This document shows, in pieces, positions 1 to 7,042 of a stretch of DNA of 38,434 nt. The notes beneath the pieces are model-generated. The model made no database searches. It worked only from the letters and a program-made list of their open reading frames with translations, and had not been told where the DNA came from. The stretch lies in NCBI GenBank assembly GCA_900544195.1, contig UQUJ01000022.1:1-38434 (forward strand), in the 5' to 3' direction. The first letter of the stretch is position 1; each line of letters opens with the position of its first letter. Source of the stretch: an uncultured Alistipes sp. (lineage in GTDB: Bacteria > Bacteroidota > Bacteroidia > Bacteroidales > UBA932). Position numbers and translations under genes: made by a program.

Positions 1-11
1 GGGAAGGGATT
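1..11. repeat. Partial copy of the right flank of the 61-202 element
   Basis: The first 11 bases, GGGAAGGGATT, are identical to 191-201, the right outer arm of the nested inverted repeat. This suggests a second copy of the element, or a longer array, starts upstream of the window edge. With only 11 bases the match is suggestive, not proof. Confidence 0.35.
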
Positions 12-60
12 TAGGAAGACGAGAATGCCACTCATCAATAAACGGTATAAAGTGAAAGCA

Positions 61-202
61 AGTCCCTCCCCCCCCAGACTGTCTTAAAAGTCTCGGCGAG
101 AGTTGAAAAGTCTGTACCCCACTACAGGGGAGACTACGAATTTTCAATCCTCGGAGATGGTAATTATACTTTTAAGACAGTCTCCCCCGAGGGAAGGGAT
201 TC
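61..202. repeat. Nested inverted-repeat element, MITE-like or structured RNA
   Basis: A perfect 16-bp inverted repeat (76-91 and 168-183; AGACTGTCTTAAAAGT and its complement) encloses a second stem (TTGAAAA 103-109 with TTTTCAA 141-147). That stem continues through GTCT/AGAC to CCCC/GGGG (117-120/127-130) around an ACTACA loop. Outside the 16-bp arms both flanks begin with CCCCC, which could be a target-site duplication. Further out, TCCCTCCC (63-70) can pair with GGGAAGGGA (191-199). There is no ORF. It may be a 108-bp MITE-like insertion or a structured RNA or terminator of an upstream gene; the sequence alone does not decide. Confidence 0.55.
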
Positions 203-249
203 ATGGAGAGGGTAACGTGAATTGATTGTCGTGGTAGGCACTTTGAACG

Positions 250-283
250 TTTGATAAGTTTTTTCAATTAGTAATTACCTTTT
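250..283 (+). promoter_or_regulatory. Possible folD promoter
   Basis: TTTG at 250-253 and TACCTTTT at 276-283 resemble the Bacteroidota -33 (TTTG) and -7 (TAnnTTTG) boxes. The 22-nt spacer is slightly longer than the usual 19-20, and the last G of the -7 box is replaced by T. The folD ATG follows 17 nt after the -7 box. Confidence 0.35.
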
Positions 284-300
284 AGCGAGGTACAAATGTT

Positions 301-1161
301 ATGACAATAAGCGGAAAAGATTTAGCGGCCCGATTAAAGGCCCGAATGGCCGAGCAGGTGGCCACATTCCCTGCAAAATATGGCCGAGTCCCTCATTTGG
401 TCGTGATCCTGGTCGGAGACGACCCCGGCAGCCAGACCTATGTCAGGAACAAGGCCAAGGCATGTGACGTCGTCGGAATCAAGAACACCACCGTCAGAAT
501 GCCCGCTGACACCCCGGAGCAGGAACTCCTTGACAAGATCGCCGAACTCAACGCTGACGACACCGTTGATGGCATCCTTGTCCAGCTTCCTCTCCCGAAG
601 CAGATCAGCGAACCGAAAGTGATCGAGGCCATAGCCCAGTCCAAAGACGTTGACGGCTTTCACCCGCTCAACACCGCTGCCCTTTGGCAGAAGAGACCGA
701 ACTCCTCCTGCGTTGTCCCTTGCACCCCGATGGGAATCATAAGGCTTCTTGAGGACGCCAATTACGAGATTGCCGGCAAGAATGCCGTCGTGATTGGCCG
801 CAGCCAGATTGTCGGTCTCCCGATCACCAAACTTCTCCTTGACAGAAACGCTACGGTAACAGTCTGTCATTCAAAGACAAAGAACCTTACGGAAATCACC
901 AGGCAGGCAGACATCCTTGTCGTTGCCATTGGCCGTGCCAAGTTCGTGACCGGTGATATGGTCAAGGACGGAGCCGCTGTGATCGACGTCGGAATGGATC
1001 TTGACGAGAACGGGAAACTTTGCGGTGATGTGGACTTCGCCTCCGTCGAGCCGAAAGCCTCGGTCATCACCCCTGTCCCTGGCGGAGTCGGCCCGATGAC
1101 CATCTGCTGCCTCATGGAAAACACCATCCAGTGCTTCCTGAACAAGGTCGCTGTGCGCTGA
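301..1161 (+). CDS. folD: Bifunctional methylenetetrahydrofolate dehydrogenase/cyclohydrolase FolD
   Basis: FolD oxidises 5,10-methylene-THF to methenyl-THF with NAD(P)+ and hydrolyses it to 10-formyl-THF, feeding purine and formyl-Met synthesis in the cytosol. The 286-aa product has the family's usual length. Visible signatures are SQTYVRNKAKAC near residues 44-55 with the conserved Tyr and Lys of the active site, DGILVQLPLP near 90-99, the Rossmann motif GRSQIVGLP near 165-173, and the C-terminal TPVPGGVGPMT. It starts at an ATG following an AT-rich leader and appears to be a single-gene unit, with a hairpin at 1232-1268 downstream. Nothing looks unusual in the protein. Assignment is by recognised motifs over the full length. 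Confidence 0.97.
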   Translation: MTISGKDLAARLKARMAEQVATFPAKYGRVPHLVVILVGDDPGSQTYVRNKAKACDVVGIKNTTVRMPADTPEQELLDKIAELNADDTVDGILVQLPLPKQISEPKVIEAIAQSKDVDGFHPLNTAALWQKRPNSSCVVPCTPMGIIRLLEDANYEIAGKNAVVIGRSQIVGLPITKLLLDRNATVTVCHSKTKNLTEITRQADILVVAIGRAKFVTGDMVKDGAAVIDVGMDLDENGKLCGDVDFASVEPKASVITPVPGGVGPMTICCLMENTIQCFLNKVAVR

Positions 1162-1231
1162 TATTCATGCCTGAACATTAACGTCAAAGAAACCAAGACA
1201 GGTTCACGGTCTCCAGTCCTTCTATAACACT

Positions 1232-1268
1232 AGCGAACCAAGGCTGACAACAGTAGGCTTGGCTCGCT
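1232..1268 (+). terminator. Hairpin downstream of folD
   Basis: A 14-bp imperfect stem (1232-1245 with 1255-1268, two mismatches) encloses the 9-nt loop GACAACAGT and is followed by TTTGTGT. It fits a weak intrinsic terminator for folD. The rest of 1162-1413 holds no ORF that I would call. Confidence 0.5.
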
Positions 1269-1386
1269 TTGTGTATAATAGAATACGTATTGAAGACCCT
1301 TGGTCGGGCTCCAGTGAAATTGGGGTTACTAATATGTTCTTGTTGATGTGATCAGGGTAAAAGTTCTCCTTGTTGCAAAAAATTTC

Positions 1387-1394
1387 TATCTTTG
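1387..1394 (+). promoter_or_regulatory. -7 box of the LacI-family gene
   Basis: TATCTTTG is an exact TAnnTTTG Bacteroidota -7 box, 19 nt before the ATG at 1414, so the leader would be about 13 nt. The -33 region has only TTG-rich sequence (CCTTGTTG) at a short spacing, so it is weak. Confidence 0.55.
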
Positions 1395-1413
1395 TTTCCA
1401 CAGACATTGAATT

Positions 1414-2421
1414 ATGCGAAAGAACACTATTCAATCCATATCGGAACAGACCGGTTACTCTGTCTCCACAGTCTCGAGAGTGCTCTCAGGCAAGGCACAA
1501 AGGTCCAGAATCAGTCAGAAGGCTATTGAAATCATCAAGGCTGAGGCGAAACGTGTCAATTACACTCCGAATCTTTTGGCTCAAGGACTTAGGACCAGCA
1601 GAACCTACACGATAGGACTGACGGTGCCTGGCATTGACAACCCGTTCTTCGCTACGCTTGCCAGCACAGTGGTCGAGAATTTAAAACTGGCGGGCTACCA
1701 TACCCTCCTTGCCGACTCTTTGGAGAATGAGAAGGATTTCGAGAGTTCACTTCTGATGTTTCGCTCCAGAAGTGTTGACGGAATCATCGCAGTACCTGTC
1801 GGCAATACAAGCGCGGCTGTGGAAGACATTGCGGGCAACATACCAACTGTCCTGATTGACCGTTATTTCGGAGGAACGTCTTTGCCATACATCTGCACAG
1901 ACAATTATGTCGGCGGCTATATGGCGACTGAATATCTCATCAACCGAGGCTTCCGCCACATTCTGTCTATTCAGGGTGTGGAAGACTCAACCCCTTCAAT
2001 GGAGCGTGTCAAGGGCTTCAAGGACGCTATCAACGCCCACAGCGACAAACGCGTTGAATATGCCATCGTAGGTGACGCGTTTTCCGTTGAGAACGGCTAC
2101 GAACAGGTCAGGAGAGTATTCAGTGAAGGAGTGAAGTATGACGCTGTGTTCGCATATTCATCAACCATCCTGCTTGGCGCCATCCGCGCCTTTCGTGAGT
2201 TGGGCATCAAGATCCCGGAGCAGGTCGGCATCATTTCGTTCGACAACAACGGCTTTCTGGATTTCCTCGATCCTGCCATCACCCGCATCGAGCAGCCCCT
2301 CTCGGAGATCGGCCGCCTTGCCTCGCAGGTCCTCATTGACATCATTGAGAACAAGCATCAGGATCTCCCTCCTGTCCAGCGCCTGATCGCCCCGACCCTA
2401 ATCGTCCGTGACAGCTGCTGA
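1414..2421 (+). CDS. LacI-family transcriptional regulator
   Basis: A 335-aa protein of standard LacI/GalR length. The N-terminal helix-turn-helix (residues about 4-23, TIQSISEQTGYSVSTVSRVL) carries the canonical VSTVSRVL recognition helix, followed by the hinge region (NYTPNLLAQGL). From about residue 60 the periplasmic-binding-protein-like effector domain begins (IGLTVPGIDNPFF), with TVLIDRY, ACT-like YICTDN, and the C-terminal VGIISFDN and LIVRDSC. The effector is probably a sugar or related small molecule, but the neighbours (folD and the convergent rpoBC operon) name no target. The stop lies inside the first unit of a 74-bp tandem repeat, so the last six codons are the start of that repeat. 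Function as a DNA-binding repressor/activator is secure; the ligand is unknown. Confidence 0.93.
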   Translation: MRKNTIQSISEQTGYSVSTVSRVLSGKAQRSRISQKAIEIIKAEAKRVNYTPNLLAQGLRTSRTYTIGLTVPGIDNPFFATLASTVVENLKLAGYHTLLADSLENEKDFESSLLMFRSRSVDGIIAVPVGNTSAAVEDIAGNIPTVLIDRYFGGTSLPYICTDNYVGGYMATEYLINRGFRHILSIQGVEDSTPSMERVKGFKDAINAHSDKRVEYAIVGDAFSVENGYEQVRRVFSEGVKYDAVFAYSSTILLGAIRAFRELGIKIPEQVGIISFDNNGFLDFLDPAITRIEQPLSEIGRLASQVLIDIIENKHQDLPPVQRLIAPTLIVRDSC

Positions 2422-2574
2422 CGACGGTCGTGGCAGACCTACCCATCGGAAGGAAGTTCCTTCAGGCTGTCAGCGTAGTCCGTGACAGCTGCTGACGACG
2501 GTCGTGGCAGGCCTATCCATCGGAATGAAGTTCATTCAGGCTGTCAGCGTAGTCCGCGACAGCTGCTGACGACT
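2404..2574. repeat. 74-bp tandem repeat, two full units and a partial third
   Basis: Units start at 2404, 2478 and 2552, each with GTCCGyGACAGCTGCTGACGA. Units 1 and 2 are nearly identical over 74 bp; the third diverges after about 23 bp. Each full unit can fold: TGACAGC near its start (2409-2415) pairs with GCTGTCA near its end (2466-2472). Inside lies the 15-mer GAAGGAAGTTCCTTC (2449-2463), which is GAATGAAGTTCATTC in unit 2 (2523-2537). The two differences are at paired positions, so the inner stem is kept. Unit 1 begins in the last codons of the LacI-family gene. Confidence 0.9.
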
Positions 2575-2584
2575 GGAGTGGTTG

Positions 2585-2667
2585 GCCTACCGCGAATAAA
2601 TTTCTCCCAGGCGTAATTTTGGTAACGTGCAAAATTCGTCTGGGAGAAATTTTTTGCGGCCGTAGGC
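2585..2667. repeat. Long hairpin A with conserved apical core
   Basis: Left arm 2585-2621 and right arm 2630-2667 are complementary over about 36 bp with a few mismatches and bulges (GCCTAC...CTCCCAG against CTGGGAG...GTAGGC). The apex is AATTTTG (2615-2621), the octamer GTAACGTG (2622-2629) and CAAAATT (2630-2636). The same 22 nt occur in reverse complement at 38264-38285. On the plus strand the inner stem is followed by a T-run (2650-2655), so it could terminate the LacI-family gene. It lies between convergent genes. Confidence 0.8.
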
Positions 2668-2705
2668 GTTTGTGACCTAAGTTATCTGATTGCAGGCAGC
2701 AACTG

Positions 2706-2740
2706 AAAAAAGCCGGCTGTGGAGCGCTTCCACAGCCGGC
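2706..2740 (-). terminator. Intrinsic terminator of the tuf-rpoBC operon
   Basis: A perfect 12-bp GC-rich stem (GCCGGCTGTGGA 2712-2723 with its complement 2729-2740, 5-nt loop) is followed on the minus strand by a six-T run (complement of 2706-2711). It starts 25 nt after the rpoC stop and is the expected end of the long operon. Confidence 0.92.
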
Positions 2741-2764
2741 CTTTCATATTCATTGAAGAACTTG

Positions 2765-5700
2765 TCAGAGTTCGTTCATTTCCTGCTCGTACTCGTCCTT
2801 GCGGCCGACGATGATGTCCTGGAACTCCTTCTGACCCGTACCTGCCGGGATAAGGTGACCGCAGATGACGTTCTCCTTCAGACCTTCGAGATGATCGACA
2901 CGAGCCCTGATGGCAGCCTCGCTGAGCACCTTGGTGGTCTCCTGGAAGGATGCGGCGGAGATGAAACTGTTGGTCCTGAGGGCGGCCCTGGTGATACCCT
3001 GAAGCACGAGCTTCGCGGTCGCCGGATTGGCCTCACGGACAGCCATCATCTTCCTGCCCTGCCTTTCGAGCGAGGAGTTCTCATTCCTCATGTCACGGGC
3101 GTCGATGATGTCGCCCTGCATGTACTTCTGGGAATCTCCGGCATCGATGACATAGAACTTTCCGAATATGTTGTCGTTGGCGTCCATGAAATCCCATTTG
3201 TCAACCAGCTCTTCCTGCAGGAACTCAGTGTCACCAGGGTTGGTGATCTGAACCTTGCGCATCATCTGGCGCACGATGATCTCAAAGTGCTTGTCGTTGA
3301 TCTTCACACCCTGCAGACGGTAAACCGCCTGTACCTCGTTGACAATGTAGTCCTGAGCCTTGACAGGTCCGAGGATGTTGAGGATGTCGGTAGGGGAGAT
3401 GCCTCCGTCAGAGAGCCTTGTTCCGGCCTTGACGTAGTCGTTCTCCTGAACCAGAATCTGCTTTGTAAGAGGAACGAGATAGTGCTTCTCGATTCCGGAC
3501 TTGTTCTTGACGATGATCTCACGGTTACCTCTCTTGACCTTGCCCATGAGCACCTCACCGTTGATTTCGGCAAGGATCGCAGGCGCTGAAGGCGTTCTGG
3601 CCTCGAAGAGTTCGGTGACTCTTGGAAGACCACCTGTGATGTCGCTTGACTTACCGATCGCGCGAGGAATCTTGATGATCACGTCACCGACATTGACCTT
3701 GTCTCCGTTGTTGGCGATAAGGTGGGCGCCGACAGGAAGGTTGTACTGCCTGATCTGGTTGCCTTCGTCGTCGAGGATGAGGATTGAAGGGTTCTTTGTC
3801 TTGTCCCTGGACTCAATGATGACCTTGTCCTTGTTGACCGCGAACTCGTCCGCCGCTTCCTCACGGAATGTGACACCTTCGATGAGGTTGTCGAACTGAA
3901 CCTTACCGGCTGTCTCGACAATCGTGATGGCGTTGTAAGGATCCCACTCGCAGAGCAGGTCGCCATTCTTGATGGTGTCTCCGTCCTTGAAGTACAGCTT
4001 GGAGCCGTAAGGAACGTCGTAGTGTGAGTAGGTGATTCCTGTGTTCTCGTCGATGATGCTGACCTCGGTCATACGGCTGACAACAATGTCTTGGGCGACT
4101 CCGTCCTCTCCGACTTTCTGGATTGTCCTGAGCTCCTCGAAGACAAGCTTACCGTCGTACTTTGCGACGATTGAGGAATCAGCCGCGGTGCTGGAAGCCG
4201 TACCACCGACGTGGAAGGTACGCAGGGTAAGCTGGGTACCAGGCTCACCGATGGACTGTGCGGCGATGACGCCGACAACCTCTCCCTTCTCTACCATCCT
4301 GCTTGTGGCGAGGTTACGTCCGTAGCACTTCGCGCAGACACCCTTGCGGGACTCGCACGTGAGCACTGAACGGATCTCGACCTGCTCGATAGGCAGATGG
4401 TCGATCAGATTGGCTGTGGCCTCACGGATCTCCTCTCCGGCCTTGATGATCAGCTCACCGGTGAGAGGGTTGAATATGTCGTGGACAGAGGTACGTCCGA
4501 GGATTCTCTCTCCGAGAGACTCTACAATCTCGTCCTTGTTCTTGATGGCTGTCGCGATAAGGCCCCTGAGCGTTCCACAGTCCTCTTCCGTGATGATGAC
4601 ATCGTGTGAGACATCGACAAGACGGCGGGTAAGGTAGCCGGCGTCAGCGGTCTTGAGGGCGGTGTCGGCCAGACCCTTACGGGCGCCGTGCGTGGAGATG
4701 AAGTACTCGAGCACCGTCATTCCCTCCTTAAGGTTGGAGATGATAGGGTTCTCGATGATTTCCGCTCCGGCCGATCCGGACTTCTGAGGCTTTGCCATAA
4801 GTCCACGCATTCCGCAGAGCTGCTTGATCTGCTGGGTTGAACCACGGGCTCCGGAGTCCAGCATCATATAGACTGGGTTGAATCCCTGCTGGTCAGCGGA
4901 AATCTGCTTTTCGACAATCTTTGTGAGTTTGTTGTCGATGGCACCCCAAAGGTCGATCACTTTGTTATAGCGCTCGTTGTTGGTGATGAAGCCCATCGCA
5001 TAGTTGTTCTTGACTTCCTCAACCTGCTTGTAACCTTCTTCGATAAGGCTTGCCTTCTCGGCCGGGATGATGACATCTCCAAGATTGAATGAGATACCAG
5101 CTCTGAAAGCCTGGTCGTAACCCAGATTCTTGATGTCGTCCAGGAACTGTGCCGTCCTTGTCACACCGGTGCTCTTGATGACCTCTGTGATGATCTTCCG
5201 CAAAGATTTCTTTCCAAGGATCTCATTGACGTAAGGAACCTCATCCGGAACGTACTGGTTCACGATGATCCTTCCCGCTGTGGTCTTCTTGATCTCGTAG
5301 CCTTTGCTCAGATCCTGTTTGTCAACAGGAAGCCTTACACCGATCTCGGCGTGCATGTCGATCGCCTTTTCGTTGTAGGCGACAAGAACTTCCTCTGGCC
5401 CGTAGAAGTTCATCTTCTCACCTTTCGCGCCCTTCCTGATCTTTGTTATGTAGTACAGTCCGAGTACCATGTCCTGTGAAGGGACTGTGATAGGAGAGCC
5501 GTTTGCAGGGTTAAGAATATTCTGTGAACCGAGCATGAGAAGCTGTGCCTCCATGACTGCGGCGTTGCCCAGAGGAAGGTGGACGGCCATCTGGTCACCA
5601 TCGAAGTCGGCGTTGAACGCCGTACATGCGAGAGGGTGCAGCTGGATGGCTTTGCCTTCGATCATTCTTGGCTGGAATGCCTGGATACCAAGTCTGTGGA

Positions 5701-7015
5701 GGGTAGGGGCTCGGTTGAGAAGAACCGGATGACCTTTCATCACGTTCTCAAGGATGTCCCAGATCACAGGATCTTTCCTGTCCACTATCTTCTTGGCGGA
5801 CTTGACCGTCTTGACAATTCCTCTTTCGATGAGCTTGCGGATGATGAACGGCTTGTAGAGCTCGGCAGCCATGAATTTAGGCAGACCGCACTCGTGCATG
5901 TTCAGTTCCGGACCCACAACGATGACGGAACGCGCTGAATAGTCAACACGCTTACCGAGGAGGTTCTGACGGAAACGCCCCTGCTTGCCCTTGAGGGAGT
6001 CAGAGAGTGATTTAAGAGCCCTGTTGGATTCGCTCTTTACAGCGCTTGACTTCTTGGAGTTGTCGAACAGTGAGTCAACTGCCTCCTGAAGCATACGCTT
6101 CTCGTTGCGCAGGATGACTTCCGGAGCCTTGATCTCGATGAGTTTCTTGAGTCGGTTGTTCCTGATGATCACCCTTCTGTAGAGGTCGTTCAGGTCTGTG
6201 GTGGCGAAACGGCCTCCATCGAGCGGTACGAGAGGACGGAGATCCGGCGGAATCACCGGAATGACCTTCATGATCATCCACTCCGGGCGGTTGATGTTTC
6301 TGGACTCCATGAACCACTTCACAACGCTCAACCTCTTCAGATGCTCGGCCTTCCTCTGTTGTGAGGTCTCGTTGAGCATCTTGATGCGGAGTTCCTTTGA
6401 CAGGCTCTCCACATCCGTCTCCCTGAGGAGTTCATAGATGCCTTCCGCTCCCATCTTGGCGACAAACTTCCTTGGATCATCGAACGCAAGCTCGTCGTTT
6501 TCAGGAAGCTTGGCGAGAACATCGAGGTACTCGTCCTCAGAGAGAAGATCCATCTTCTCAAGCCCGCTGTCTCCAGGGTTGACAACTATGTATTTCTCAT
6601 AGTAGATGACTGATTCGAGCTTCTTTGCAGGAAGTCCGAGAAGGGCGGAGATCTTGTTTGGCGCTGACTTGAAGTACCAGATGTGAGCCACAGGTACCGT
6701 CAGGGCGATATGTCCCATCCTTTCCCTGCGGACTTTCTTCTCTGTCACCTCCACGCCGCATCTGTCGCAGACGATTCCGCGGTAGCGGATCCTCTTGTAC
6801 TTTCCGCAATAGCATTCGTAGTCCTTGGTCGGTCCGAAAATCTTTTCGCAGAAGAGTCCGTCCCTTTCCGGCTTGTAGGTCCTGTAGTTGACTGTCTCCG
6901 GTTTCAGTACCTCGCCGCATGACCTCGCCGAGATGTCCTCTGGGGAGGCCAGCGAGATGCTGATCTTCGAGAAGTTGCTCTTTACCTTGTTTTCCTTATT
7001 ATTGAAAGTAGGCAT
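2765..7015 (-). CDS. rpoC: DNA-directed RNA polymerase subunit beta'
   Basis: The 1416-aa beta' subunit forms much of the catalytic cleft of RNA polymerase. Motifs in order: the N-terminal zinc ribbon (CYCGKY...CDRCGVEV, near residues 67-90), the catalytic NADFDGD magnesium loop near residue 475, and the second zinc site with cysteines in CESRKGVCAKCYG near 895, followed by the trigger-loop region with GEPGTQLTLRTFH. I place the start at the ATG at 7015 (MPTFNNKENK), because the reading frame upstream offers only a TTG at 7030. It begins 27 nt after the rpoB stop and is the last gene of the operon, followed by a strong terminator. Length and motifs are typical of Bacteroidota beta'. Confidence 0.98.
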   Translation of the reverse strand: MPTFNNKENKVKSNFSKISISLASPEDISARSCGEVLKPETVNYRTYKPERDGLFCEKIFGPTKDYECYCGKYKRIRYRGIVCDRCGVEVTEKKVRRERMGHIALTVPVAHIWYFKSAPNKISALLGLPAKKLESVIYYEKYIVVNPGDSGLEKMDLLSEDEYLDVLAKLPENDELAFDDPRKFVAKMGAEGIYELLRETDVESLSKELRIKMLNETSQQRKAEHLKRLSVVKWFMESRNINRPEWMIMKVIPVIPPDLRPLVPLDGGRFATTDLNDLYRRVIIRNNRLKKLIEIKAPEVILRNEKRMLQEAVDSLFDNSKKSSAVKSESNRALKSLSDSLKGKQGRFRQNLLGKRVDYSARSVIVVGPELNMHECGLPKFMAAELYKPFIIRKLIERGIVKTVKSAKKIVDRKDPVIWDILENVMKGHPVLLNRAPTLHRLGIQAFQPRMIEGKAIQLHPLACTAFNADFDGDQMAVHLPLGNAAVMEAQLLMLGSQNILNPANGSPITVPSQDMVLGLYYITKIRKGAKGEKMNFYGPEEVLVAYNEKAIDMHAEIGVRLPVDKQDLSKGYEIKKTTAGRIIVNQYVPDEVPYVNEILGKKSLRKIITEVIKSTGVTRTAQFLDDIKNLGYDQAFRAGISFNLGDVIIPAEKASLIEEGYKQVEEVKNNYAMGFITNNERYNKVIDLWGAIDNKLTKIVEKQISADQQGFNPVYMMLDSGARGSTQQIKQLCGMRGLMAKPQKSGSAGAEIIENPIISNLKEGMTVLEYFISTHGARKGLADTALKTADAGYLTRRLVDVSHDVIITEEDCGTLRGLIATAIKNKDEIVESLGERILGRTSVHDIFNPLTGELIIKAGEEIREATANLIDHLPIEQVEIRSVLTCESRKGVCAKCYGRNLATSRMVEKGEVVGVIAAQSIGEPGTQLTLRTFHVGGTASSTAADSSIVAKYDGKLVFEELRTIQKVGEDGVAQDIVVSRMTEVSIIDENTGITYSHYDVPYGSKLYFKDGDTIKNGDLLCEWDPYNAITIVETAGKVQFDNLIEGVTFREEAADEFAVNKDKVIIESRDKTKNPSILILDDEGNQIRQYNLPVGAHLIANNGDKVNVGDVIIKIPRAIGKSSDITGGLPRVTELFEARTPSAPAILAEINGEVLMGKVKRGNREIIVKNKSGIEKHYLVPLTKQILVQENDYVKAGTRLSDGGISPTDILNILGPVKAQDYIVNEVQAVYRLQGVKINDKHFEIIVRQMMRKVQITNPGDTEFLQEELVDKWDFMDANDNIFGKFYVIDAGDSQKYMQGDIIDARDMRNENSSLERQGRKMMAVREANPATAKLVLQGITRAALRTNSFISAASFQETTKVLSEAAIRARVDHLEGLKENVICGHLIPAGTGQKEFQDIIVGRKDEYEQEMNEL

Positions 7016-7042
7016 ATTCTTGAATGTCAATATTCTTGAAAA

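Noticed and set aside
211..219. Third copy of the hairpin core (GGTAACGTG)
   Set aside because: Only 9 nt match, without the AATTTTG/CAAAATT arms; a 9-mer can recur by chance in 38 kb.
2404..2574. CRISPR array
   Set aside because: The 74-bp units abut with no spacers and there are no cas genes.
2690..3589. 299-aa open frame opposite the end of rpoC
   Set aside because: It mirrors rpoC codon bias and spans the rpoC terminator; no motif.
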